64,000 bases of DNA from Hymenobacter sp. CRA2 (lineage in GTDB: Bacteria > Bacteroidota > Bacteroidia > Cytophagales > Hymenobacteraceae). Below, in pieces: positions 7,660-14,867 of the stretch. Position 1 is the stretch's first letter, and every line of letters begins with the position of its first letter. The notes under the pieces are model-generated. The model searched no databases and was not told the DNA's origin. It saw only the letters and a list, made by a program, of their open reading frames with translations. The stretch lies in the NCBI RefSeq assembly GCF_002007105.1, contig NZ_MVBC01000009.1, positions 124,001 through 188,000 of the forward strand, in the 5' to 3' direction. The position numbers and the translations under genes are program-made.

Positions 7660-8169
7660 ATGTTTTCCTTGTTTCGCTCCAAATCCGCGGCGGTTGATAC
7701 AGCGCTGGTAGATCAGCTGATTGCTTTCGTGCGCGGCACGGGCCTGGAGGTACGCGAAGCTCCTACCCCCGCTGATACCTTTTTGCCGGGCCTACTGATT
7801 GAGCAGGGCCAGTTGGTGGTCGACCGTCGCCGGCTGCGCTATCCTGGCGACATTCTGCACGAGGCTGGCCACCTGGCTGTGGTGCCCGCGGCCGAGCGGG
7901 CCGGTTTGGGCAGCAACATCGCGCATTACCGCACCGAGAGCGAGGCGCAAGGCGACGAAATTGCTGCGCAACTCTGGAGCTACGCCGCCATCCTGGCTAT
8001 TGGCCTGCCCGCCACCGTGGTATTTCACTCCGAGGGCTACCACGGGCACAGCGAATGGCTGACGGGCTCTTACGCAAGCGGCGTGTATCCAGGCTTGCCG
8101 CTGCTGGTGTGGATGGGCCTGACGACTGCCGAGAGCTTTCCGCAAATGACGCGCTGGCTGCGGGCCTGA
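7660..8169 (+). CDS. Hypothetical protein with HEAGH metallopeptidase-like motif
   Basis: This 169-residue protein was not assigned to a named family. It contains DILHEAGHLAVVP, an HExxH zinc motif (67-71), followed about 30 residues later by ESEAQGDEIAAQLWSYAA, where an acidic third ligand would be expected, as in IrrE/ImmA-type (M78) peptidases. A hydrophobic stretch (AAILAIGLPATVVF) lies in the second half. I chose ATG at 7660 over the in-frame GTG at 7630, because a promoter-like TACCTTTC lies at 7622-7629 and would leave the GTG outside or at the edge of the transcript. No toxin, XRE regulator or partner gene is adjacent. Peptidase activity is only an inference. Confidence 0.6.
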   Translation: MFSLFRSKSAAVDTALVDQLIAFVRGTGLEVREAPTPADTFLPGLLIEQGQLVVDRRRLRYPGDILHEAGHLAVVPAAERAGLGSNIAHYRTESEAQGDEIAAQLWSYAAILAIGLPATVVFHSEGYHGHSEWLTGSYASGVYPGLPLLVWMGLTTAESFPQMTRWLRA

Positions 8170-8171
8170 GG

Positions 8172-8720
8172 CTACTTACCGGGCTTGCGCCGGGCTGCAG
8201 GCTTCTGCGGCACCGCCGGGTACACGGTCAATTCGCGGTAGCCAAACGTGGGGTCTTCTTCGCGCCGAAACTCTACATCTTCCAACACGCCCAGCACTAT
8301 TTCGGCCGTGGTGTACACCAGGTTGCCATCGAGCAGGTGGCCGCCAATGGTACGCCCGGTGGAATCGGCCACGGACAGGTGCAGGTGGCTACCGCTTTCG
8401 GCCAGCGTACCCACCAGCGACACGATTTCGAAGTGGCCGCGGTACACGGTCGGTCCTTCCTGATTGGCTAGGCGCAGCGTTAGCTGCGTGAGGCTGCCGA
8501 CGCAGGTGAGCACGGCCGCGGCGCGTAAGTGCTGGGCCTGCACCACGGCGATGAGCTGCTGCCGCAGGTCCTGGCCCGGCTTCAGGCGTAGCGTGAGCGT
8601 GTGCATGCGCGAGGGCTGAACGGCGACGGAGGGCACTACAGGCGGGGTACTCATGGAAGACGATTGGGCCCGGGCGGCGCCCGCAACTAACAACGCAGCG
8701 GCCAGTAACAAAAAACGCAT
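8172..8720 (-). CDS. Secreted PPC/DUF296-domain protein
   Basis: The 182-residue protein begins with a signal peptide (MRFLLLAAALLVAGAARAQ) and continues as a PPC (plant and prokaryote conserved, DUF296) domain: LTLRLKPGQDLRQQL, AAAVLTCVGSLTQLTLRL, HFEIVSLVGTLA, then the His-rich SGSHLHLSVAD and GGHLL that in this fold can hold a metal. The C-terminus is Lys/Arg/Pro-rich. PPC domains in plants occur next to AT-hooks, but secreted copies cannot be DNA-binding, so the role is open. The ATG at 8720 sits 4 nt after a TATCTTTG box, supporting this start over a longer in-frame reading. Confidence 0.75.
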   Translation of the reverse strand: MRFLLLAAALLVAGAARAQSSSMSTPPVVPSVAVQPSRMHTLTLRLKPGQDLRQQLIAVVQAQHLRAAAVLTCVGSLTQLTLRLANQEGPTVYRGHFEIVSLVGTLAESGSHLHLSVADSTGRTIGGHLLDGNLVYTTAEIVLGVLEDVEFRREEDPTFGYRELTVYPAVPQKPAARRKPGK

Positions 8721-8724
8721 GGGC

Positions 8725-8732
8725 CAAAGATA
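8725..8732 (-). promoter_or_regulatory. -7 box TATCTTTG for the PPC-domain gene
   Basis: A perfect Bacteroidota -7 element (TAnnTTTG) ends 4 nt before the ATG at 8720. With the usual spacing, transcription would begin at or next to the start codon, i.e. a leaderless or nearly leaderless mRNA. Confidence 0.6.
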
Positions 8733-8758
8733 GCCGCTGCTACCTGCTCCAAAACCAG

Positions 8759-8784
8759 AAAAAGCCGGTTGCAGCCGGCTTTTT
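8759..8784 (-). terminator. Intrinsic terminator of the sigma-factor operon
   Basis: The arms AAAAAGCCGG (8759-8768) and CCGGCTTTTT (8775-8784) pair around a 6-nt loop, with a T run on either strand. It lies downstream of the minus-strand gene ending at 8850. Confidence 0.8.
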
Positions 8785-8849
8785 CCCTTCACTCCGGTCC
8801 TCCCCATCGTTGCAGCGATGCTCGGTCCGGCAAAATCGTATGGGTAGCG

Positions 8850-10094
8850 TTAGCGGTTGAAGCTCACGCTGCTGTAACGGGTTTTGATGTTCACGTTGCC
8901 GGCCGGTCGGGCCTGCACCGCTCCGTATTGGCCCTGCATTTCGGTAAGCGAAGGGCTGCTTTCCTCGCTGCGCACCTTCACCAGCCGCTTATCAATCAGC
9001 AGCTTGCCGTTGGCTGAGTTCACGTCGAAGTTGAAGCCCGCGTTGTCGGGGAAATTCAGCAGGATGGTGCTGTACCCGCCGTCGAGGTTGATGCGGCGGA
9101 AGTTCGGGCCGGTGGTGCGCACCTCGAAGGCGGGGCAGTATTGCACCTTCATGTCGAGCTGCTCGGCCACTTTATCGATGCTGAAGCGCGAGTAGCCGGT
9201 GGAGCCTTGCAGGGTGTACACGGTGCCCACGTTCACGTCGCCGTACTTGCTGGCCACGGCCAGGCTCTGCACCGTACCCAGGTCGATGTCGGAACCGTTG
9301 TTGCGCAAATCCACCGTCTGGCCTTCTTCCAGGCGCAGGCGTGAATGGTTGGCCTCGATGGTGGCCTGCCGGGCATACTGCACGGCGGCGGCCCCGTTGT
9401 TGATGCGCACGCTGTTGCGCGGGCCTTCCAAGCGGCCGGTGCGCAGGCTACCGTAGCACACGCTCAGGTCGGCGGCGCCGGCCAGGTCGCCGGTCACGCT
9501 CACGTCCCCGAAGGAATTTTTCACCTTCAGCGGCGTATTGGCCGGCATCCAGATGGTGTAGTTGATTTCGTAGAGACGCTGGCGGCCCCAGCACTCCCGC
9601 GGCATCTGGCCTAGCTTGGTCTGCATCAGTACGCCGCCCTCGGGGGCCGGTTGCTCCTGCAGCAGCACCTGGATCATGTCCAGCAGTTGCTGGGCCTTGC
9701 CGTCCTCGTCGGCGCGGGCCACGATGTCCACCTCGGCTTTGATTTCACGGCGGCTCCAGGTGTTGATCTGCACGCGGCCGTAGCGCGTGTCCACCGTGAG
9801 CGGGCGGCCGTTGGCTGCTTTGAAGGAGCGGGTAATCCGGCGCGTCTTTTCCGCCGCCAGCGTACTGCTGCTTGGCTCGGGTTGGGCGGTGGTCTGCTGC
9901 CCGTCCTGCTGCTGTTGCTGGAAGCGCGGATCGGTGGTCTGGTCCCAGTAATAGTCGGCCTCGGGGCAAGGCTGCGCGTACCTACCGGCCGGCTGGGCGA
10001 CGCGGCGCTGGGCCGCGGCCGGACCCACTGCAGCAGCCAGCAGCGCTGACAGCGTCAGCGCGCCGTGCATCAGGTGACGAATAGGGGAAGACAT
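8850..10094 (-). CDS. Secreted DUF4097-like beta-strand repeat protein
   Basis: The 414-residue protein has a signal peptide (MSSPIRHLMHGALTLSALLAAAVGPAAAQ) and a Gln-rich linker, followed from about residue 95 by repeating short beta strands: LTVDTRYGRVQINTW, LKVKNSFGDVSVTGDL, LSVCYGSLRTGRL and similar. This right-handed beta pattern is that of DUF4097/head-GIN 'putative adhesin' proteins, which in Bacteroidota are often co-encoded with ECF sigma and anti-sigma genes. Here it is the third gene of such an operon, 22 bp after the anti-sigma gene. It probably sits in the periplasm or on the outer surface. I chose the ATG at 10094; another lies 18 bp upstream. Confidence 0.75.
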   Translation of the reverse strand: MSSPIRHLMHGALTLSALLAAAVGPAAAQRRVAQPAGRYAQPCPEADYYWDQTTDPRFQQQQQDGQQTTAQPEPSSSTLAAEKTRRITRSFKAANGRPLTVDTRYGRVQINTWSRREIKAEVDIVARADEDGKAQQLLDMIQVLLQEQPAPEGGVLMQTKLGQMPRECWGRQRLYEINYTIWMPANTPLKVKNSFGDVSVTGDLAGAADLSVCYGSLRTGRLEGPRNSVRINNGAAAVQYARQATIEANHSRLRLEEGQTVDLRNNGSDIDLGTVQSLAVASKYGDVNVGTVYTLQGSTGYSRFSIDKVAEQLDMKVQYCPAFEVRTTGPNFRRINLDGGYSTILLNFPDNAGFNFDVNSANGKLLIDKRLVKVRSEESSPSLTEMQGQYGAVQARPAGNVNIKTRYSSVSFNR

Positions 10095-10115
10095 AGCGGG
10101 TGGGAAAAGCAAGGG

Positions 10116-10871
10116 TTACTTGTCTTCGGCGAGCGTGTAGGCGTCGTCGTGGTACTGCCGGATCTGCTCGCGGGTGCGCAGCTGCTGATTCAGAATATCC
10201 AGGCGGATTTGCAGGTTGCGGTTCATGGCATCGAGCACGGCGTCCGGATCGGGGTTCTGGTACAGCTCGGTGCGCAGCTGCCGGTAGGTGGAGTCCAGGG
10301 CTACCAGTTCCTGCTTCCAGTCGGCGGCCTTGGGCATGGTGCCGGGAACCGCGGCGGCGTCCACCTGCTTCAGTTCGTGCTGTTTTTCCACGATTTGCGA
10401 GGCGTAGTAGGCCTCCATACGGCGCACGGCCCCGGCCAGGCGGCGGGCCGCCGCGTTGCTCGATACGGGCATGGCGTCGGGCGAGCCGAGCATATCGGCT
10501 ACGGCTGCGGGCTGCTGCTGCAGCGCGGTGGAGAGTTCCGTGGCGGCCACCGGCGCCGAAGCGGCGGTTTGGTCGGCACGGCGCAGGCCGTAGCCGCCGG
10601 CTACCAGCAGCAGGGCTACCGCAGCGGCCGCGGCGTAGCGCTGCCAGCCGAAAATGGAGGTGGCGGGGGCGCTGCCTTCGGGAACAATAGTAGTGGAGGC
10701 GGGTGCAACAACCGGGTTCAGCGGCAAGACGTGGGTGGGCGTCTCGTCCTCGTCGGCCGGCGCATCCAGGCGGGCTTCGATGGCGTCCCAGAGGTCGGGG
10801 CGCGGCTCGAAGGCGTCGAAGTCGGCGCGGTGGCGCTCGACAAAGGCCTCAAGTCCGGAGTTGGGTTTCAT
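10116..10871 (-). CDS. Anti-sigma-factor-like membrane protein
   Basis: This 251-residue protein starts with an acidic/basic cytosolic region, LEAFVERHRADFDAFEPRPDLWDAIEARLD, typical of Bacteroidota proteins encoded after ECF sigma genes. One transmembrane helix (about 95-115, AAAAAVALLLVAGGYGL) follows, then a periplasmic part with a coiled-coil-like stretch (around RMEAYYASQIVEKQHELKQV) and ILNQQLRTREQIRQYHDDAY near the end. Position between an ECF sigma gene and a secreted protein supports an anti-sigma role; no zinc (ZAS) motif is visible, so this is inferred from layout and context. ATG at 10880 is an alternative start. Confidence 0.7.
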   Translation of the reverse strand: MKPNSGLEAFVERHRADFDAFEPRPDLWDAIEARLDAPADEDETPTHVLPLNPVVAPASTTIVPEGSAPATSIFGWQRYAAAAAVALLLVAGGYGLRRADQTAASAPVAATELSTALQQQPAAVADMLGSPDAMPVSSNAAARRLAGAVRRMEAYYASQIVEKQHELKQVDAAAVPGTMPKAADWKQELVALDSTYRQLRTELYQNPDPDAVLDAMNRNLQIRLDILNQQLRTREQIRQYHDDAYTLAEDK

Positions 10872-10964
10872 AACAGTCATGATCTTTCGCACGGGGCTTC
10901 CCGCGGCCGGAGCGCTGATTGGGTGGGGCGCTGCCAAGGGGCCGCTACTGATGAAATTCGGTAA

Positions 10965-11594
10965 TTACAGTCCTTGCTCGTGGGCCAGCTCCAATAGCTT
11001 TTTGCGGGCCCGGCTGTACTGCGACTTGGAGGTGGATTCGGTGATGCCGAGGATGGTGGCTATTTCGCCGTGGTCGTAGCCTTCGAGCAGGTACAGGGTC
11101 AGCACGAGGCGGTAGCCGTCGGGCAGCTCCTGAATGCAGCGGCGCAGCACGTCGGCCCGCCACTGTACGTCGTCCTGCTCGCCGGGGGTTACGGCGTCTT
11201 CCGAGGCGGCGCCGTCGTGCTGCTCGGCCAGGGGCACCAGCTGCAGGCGGCGGTTGCGCAGGCAATTGATGCTCTTGTTGATGACGATGCGCTTGAGCCA
11301 CGAGCCGAACGAGGAGTCGCCCTTGTAGGTGTGCAGTTCGCGGAAGGCGCTCAAGAACGACTCCTGGAGCACGTCTTCGGCCTCGGCGTAGTCGCCGGTG
11401 ATGCGCAGCGAGGCGTTGAACATGGCTTTGGCGTAGCGCTTGTAAATCTCGGCCTGGGCGCGCCGGTCGCCGAGGCGGCAGCGCTCCACCAGCGGAGCAT
11501 TGATATCAACGTAAGCAACGGCTTCCATAGGCGCAGCAGTTGGAGAGGTCAGCGAATCACTAACGGTGGAGGGGGGCGGATAAAGTTCAGACAT
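10965..11594 (-). CDS. RNA polymerase ECF-type sigma factor
   Basis: This 209-residue protein is a sigma-70 family ECF factor. Region 2 is seen in YKRYAKAMFNASLRITGDYAEAEDVLQESFLSAF and the -10 recognising SFGSWLKRIVINKSINCLR; region 4 is seen in LPDGYRLVLTLYLLEGYDHGEIATILGITESTSKSQYSRARKKL, a helix-turn-helix. The frame stays open upstream, but the ATG at 11594 gives a normal ECF length. It heads an operon with the anti-sigma gene and the DUF4097-like gene, ending at the hairpin at 8759-8784, so it likely controls envelope functions and is held by the membrane protein next to it. Confidence 0.92.
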   Translation of the reverse strand: MSELYPPPSTVSDSLTSPTAAPMEAVAYVDINAPLVERCRLGDRRAQAEIYKRYAKAMFNASLRITGDYAEAEDVLQESFLSAFRELHTYKGDSSFGSWLKRIVINKSINCLRNRRLQLVPLAEQHDGAASEDAVTPGEQDDVQWRADVLRRCIQELPDGYRLVLTLYLLEGYDHGEIATILGITESTSKSQYSRARKKLLELAHEQGL

Positions 11595-11741
11595 CGGCGG
11601 CAGATTTTCTACTCCTCTGACCATTAGCACCTCAAAGACCCGGGCCCTTATAGCAGGGTTGCACGGCAGGCCAACACCGCAGAAGCGGCGGCTTTTTACC
11701 AACTTTAGAGCCGTTTTGCTTTTGCCCCCTGCCGCCCGGCC

Positions 11742-12467
11742 ATGAAAGAAGTGCTCAAAGCCATTATCAAGCGTCTGCCCATCGCCTTTACCAAGAATCA
11801 GCAGTACGACGAGCAGACCCGCGCCGTGATTAAGCGCGTGTGCCGCCCCGAGTCGACGTGCATCGACATCGGCTGCCACAAGGGCGAGGTGCTGGACCTG
11901 ATGCTGGCCGCGGCTCCGCAAGGGCGTCATTTCGGCTTTGAGCCCCTCCCCGACCTATACGCCGAGTTGAAGCGTCGCTACGCCGACACGGGCAAGGCCC
12001 AGATCCTGAATGTAGCGCTGAGCAACGCTACCGGCACGGCTACTTTCAACTACGTCATCAGCAACCCCGCCTACAGCGGCCTGCAGAAGCGCACCTACGA
12101 CAAGCCCGACGAGCAGGACACCACCATCGAGGTGCAGACCGATTTGATGGACCGCGTCATTGCCGACACCCAGCGCGTGGATCTGATTAAAATCGACGTG
12201 GAAGGCGCCGAGCTGCAGGTACTGGAAGGCGCCGTGGAAACGCTGCGCCGCACGCGGCCAGTTGTCATCTTCGAGCACGGCCTGGGCGCCGCCGACTGCT
12301 ACGGCACCCGCCCCGAGCAGGTGTACGACCTGCTGACGGAGAAGGCCGGCCTGCGCGTATCGCTGATGAAGCGCTGGCTGCGTCAGGAGGCGCCGTTTAC
12401 CCGTCAGGAGTTCGTGCAGCAGTTCGAGCAGGGCAAGAACTATTATTTCATTGCCTACCCGGCCTAA
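11742..12467 (+). CDS. FkbM-family SAM-dependent methyltransferase
   Basis: The 241-residue protein has a Rossmann-type methyltransferase core: the SAM-binding motif CIDIGCHKGEVLDL (48-61), acidic GFEPLPDLYAEL, LNVALSNATGTATF and the FkbM hallmark LIKIDVEGAELQVLEGA, ending with NYYFIAYP. FkbM proteins O-methylate sugars or polyketides; the acceptor here is unknown. It is cytoplasmic. It is divergent from the sigma-factor operon, and the lipoprotein gene starts 11 bp after its stop, so the two likely share a transcript that ends at 13041-13075. Confidence 0.88.
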   Translation: MKEVLKAIIKRLPIAFTKNQQYDEQTRAVIKRVCRPESTCIDIGCHKGEVLDLMLAAAPQGRHFGFEPLPDLYAELKRRYADTGKAQILNVALSNATGTATFNYVISNPAYSGLQKRTYDKPDEQDTTIEVQTDLMDRVIADTQRVDLIKIDVEGAELQVLEGAVETLRRTRPVVIFEHGLGAADCYGTRPEQVYDLLTEKAGLRVSLMKRWLRQEAPFTRQEFVQQFEQGKNYYFIAYPA

Positions 12468-12478
12468 CTATCCTAGAC

Positions 12479-13039
12479 ATGAACCGTGTATTTCGCGCGG
12501 CTACGCTGATGGCAATGCTCCTGGGCGCAGGCCTGAGTAGCTGCAACAAAATCGACTTTGGCCCCGACGAGGGCTACACCGAGAAGGACTCGTCCAACCA
12601 AAGCACCGGCGCGGTGGATAACTCCGACTGGACCAGTGACAAAGACTGGAAGAAGGAGGAAAAAGAGCTGTTCAAGGATAGCGGCGTAGATTTGAGCCAA
12701 GGCCAGCAGGGCGGTGTGGGCACCCTTAGCTTCTACCCCAATGCCTGCGCAAGCGTCGGGGCTTTTACCATCCAGAGCGTGTCCGTTCCCCTGCCGCCGG
12801 TGTTACCGCTGCCGCCGGTGTACTCGCTGCACGGCCGCCTGGCCGTTGTTGATAAAAAGTACCAGGTCCTCTCCTCTTCAAACTTCGAGCTGCAAACCGA
12901 CCGGCCCCTAATGCTCCGCCTCGACTTCAGCGACGGCAAGTTCAAATCCGGCACGCTGTACCGCATGTACTACATCCTGTACGACGACAGCAAAACGCTT
13001 TTCCTGAAAGGCCACGGCGACATCAAGATTAAGAAATAA
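12479..13039 (+). CDS. Hypothetical lipoprotein
   Basis: The 186-residue protein has a lipoprotein signal (MNRVFRAATLMAMLLGAGLSSC, lipobox LSSC). After it comes a highly charged Asp/Glu/Lys segment (about 25-70), a Pro/Leu-rich stretch (SVPLPPVLPLPPVYSL) and beta-rich sequence (LRLDFSDGKFKSGTLYRMYYILYDD). No family was recognised. It should be anchored in the outer membrane or periplasmic leaflet. It follows the FkbM gene by 11 bp and ends directly before a strong terminator. Confidence 0.65.
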   Translation: MNRVFRAATLMAMLLGAGLSSCNKIDFGPDEGYTEKDSSNQSTGAVDNSDWTSDKDWKKEEKELFKDSGVDLSQGQQGGVGTLSFYPNACASVGAFTIQSVSVPLPPVLPLPPVYSLHGRLAVVDKKYQVLSSSNFELQTDRPLMLRLDFSDGKFKSGTLYRMYYILYDDSKTLFLKGHGDIKIKK

Positions 13040-13040
13040 G

Positions 13041-13075
13041 AAAACGCCCCGCAGCTAGTAGCCGCGGGGCGTTTT
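13041..13075. terminator. Bidirectional intrinsic terminator
   Basis: A 12-bp stem (13041-13052 with 13064-13075) has AAAA at its left foot and TTTT at its right foot. It lies between the convergent lipoprotein and ALDH7 genes. Confidence 0.85.
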
Positions 13076-13094
13076 GCTTAGGCATCGGCCCGGC

Positions 13095-14693
13095 TTAGAT
13101 ATCGAATTTGATGCCTTGCGCCAGCGGCAGCGCGGTGCCGTAGTTCATGGTGTTGGTTTGCCGGCGCATGTACACTTTCCAGGCATCAGAGCCGGATTCG
13201 CGGCCGCCACCGGTTTCCTTTTCACCGCCGAAGGCCCCGCCGATTTCGGCGCCCGAGGTGCCGATGTTCACGTTGGCAATGCCGCAGTCGGAGCCGGTCT
13301 GCGAGAGGAAGGCTTCCGTCTCGCGCATGTTCAGCGAGAAGATGGCCGAGGACAGGCCCTGGCGCACGCCGTTTTGCAGCTCAATGGCATTGTCGACCGT
13401 GCCCGAGTACTTAATCAGGTACAGGATGGGCGCGAAGGTTTCTTCCTGCACGGTGTGGTAGTCATTCCGAGCCTCTACCAGGGCGGGCTGCACGTAGGTG
13501 CCCGTTTCGTAGCCCGGACCGCTGAGCACCTCACCGCCGGTGAGCAGCGTGCCGCCTTCCTGCTGCACGGCTTCCAGCGCCTTGGTGAAGCCCTGCACGG
13601 CGTCGGTGTCGATGAGCGGGCCGACGAGGTTGCCCTCCTGCAGCGGGTGACCAACCGGCAGCTTGGGGTAGGCCGAAAGCAAGCGCTGCTTCACGTCCTC
13701 GTACACATCTTCGTGCACGATGAGGCGGCGCGTGGTGGTGCAGCGCTGGCCCGCGGTGCCCACGGCCCCGAAGAGCACGGCGCGGATGGCCATGTCGAGG
13801 TCGGCGTGGGGAGTGATGATGATGGCGTTGTTGCCGCCCAGCTCCAGCAGGGCCTTGCCGAGGCGGGCCCCCACCACGGCGCCTACTTTCTTGCCCATGC
13901 GCGTGGAGCCCGTGGCCGATACCAGCGCCACGCGCTCATCGGCGGCCATCAGCCCACCGATTTCCGCGTCGCCCACGATGACGTTGAACACGCCTTCGGG
14001 CAGCTCGTTTTCGCGCAGCACGTCCTTGATGATGTGCTGCACGGCTACGGCCACCAGCGGGGTTTTCTCCGAGGGCTTCCAGATGCTCACGTCGCCGCAC
14101 ACGGCCGCGAGCATGGCGTTCCAGCTCCACACGGCCACGGGGAAGTTGAAGGCCGAAATGATGCCTACCAACCCCAGCGGGTGGTACTGCTCGTACATGC
14201 GGTGCGCCGGACGCTCGGAGTGCATCGTCAGGCCGTGCAACTGGCGCGAGAGGCCCACGGCAAAGTCGCAGATGTCAATCATTTCCTGCACTTCGCCCAG
14301 ACCTTCCTGCAGGATTTTGCCCATTTCGTAGCTCACCAGCTTGCCCAGCGGCTCCTTGTACTCGCGCAGCTTGTTGCCGATCTGGCGCACGATTTCGCCG
14401 CGCTTGGGCGCGGGCACCAGGCGCCAGGTTTTGAAGGCCTCCTGCGCCGTGATGACTACCTGCTCGTAGTCCTGGGCCGTGGCCATGCGCACCTGAGCAA
14501 TGAGCTTGCCGTCGGTAGGCGACGAGATGCGGCGTACCTGCCCGTTATCAGCGCCGCCCCACTGCAAACCGGTGCTGTAGGCCGCGTTGGTGTCCTGAAT
14601 GCCCAGCTCGCGCAGCACCTCACGGATGCCGTGATGGTCGTGGTCCTGTACGTCGGTGCCGGTGGCGGTAGCTTCTTCGATGGCTAGTTTCAT
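13095..14693 (-). CDS. amaB: ALDH7-type aldehyde dehydrogenase (piperideine-6-carboxylate/aminoadipate semialdehyde type)
   Basis: This 532-residue NAD-dependent aldehyde dehydrogenase most resembles family 7 (antiquitin, alpha-aminoadipic semialdehyde / L-piperidine-6-carboxylate dehydrogenase of lysine catabolism). Seen are NFPVAVWSWN, WKPSEKTP (NAD site), VSATGSTRMG, LELGGNNA with general-base Glu284, and GTAGQRCTTTRR with catalytic Cys318; ISAFNFP and INTGTS-like NVNIGTSGAEIGGAFGGEKETGGGRESGSD near the C-terminus are ALDH7-like. The substrate call is by family resemblance only; no other lysine-degradation gene is nearby. The ATG at 14693 is preferred. A -7 box (TAGCTTTG) lies at 14738-14745. 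Confidence 0.82.
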   Translation of the reverse strand: MKLAIEEATATGTDVQDHDHHGIREVLRELGIQDTNAAYSTGLQWGGADNGQVRRISSPTDGKLIAQVRMATAQDYEQVVITAQEAFKTWRLVPAPKRGEIVRQIGNKLREYKEPLGKLVSYEMGKILQEGLGEVQEMIDICDFAVGLSRQLHGLTMHSERPAHRMYEQYHPLGLVGIISAFNFPVAVWSWNAMLAAVCGDVSIWKPSEKTPLVAVAVQHIIKDVLRENELPEGVFNVIVGDAEIGGLMAADERVALVSATGSTRMGKKVGAVVGARLGKALLELGGNNAIIITPHADLDMAIRAVLFGAVGTAGQRCTTTRRLIVHEDVYEDVKQRLLSAYPKLPVGHPLQEGNLVGPLIDTDAVQGFTKALEAVQQEGGTLLTGGEVLSGPGYETGTYVQPALVEARNDYHTVQEETFAPILYLIKYSGTVDNAIELQNGVRQGLSSAIFSLNMRETEAFLSQTGSDCGIANVNIGTSGAEIGGAFGGEKETGGGRESGSDAWKVYMRRQTNTMNYGTALPLAQGIKFDI

Positions 14694-14737
14694 GGGTGGG
14701 AGTATTGGGGGATGAAAGCAAGGCACTTGCCGGATGG

Positions 14738-14745
14738 CAAAGCTA
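14738..14745 (-). promoter_or_regulatory. -7 box TAGCTTTG for the ALDH7 gene
   Basis: A perfect TAnnTTTG element lies 44 bp upstream of the ATG at 14693, giving a leader of roughly 35-40 nt. Confidence 0.55.
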
Positions 14746-14801
14746 GCGAATTAGGTGAGTGGGCGCGTGCCGCCGCGCAGCCGGTGCCCAGGCCGTAAAT
14801 A

Positions 14802-14842
14802 CAAAACCCGCCCCGCTGGCCAAGCCAACGGAGCGGGTTTTG
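14802..14842 (-). terminator. Intrinsic terminator of the pectinesterase gene
   Basis: The arms 14802-14820 and 14824-14842 pair with two mismatches around a 3-nt loop, with a short T run on each side. It lies 26 bp beyond the pectinesterase stop. Confidence 0.8.
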
Positions 14843-14867
14843 GGTAAGCCCAATCGGCCGAAGCCTT

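Noticed and set aside
13074-14687. 537-codon plus-strand open frame
   Set aside because: It mirrors the ALDH7 gene, whose catalytic motifs are intact on the minus strand. The plus-strand reading has no recognisable features.
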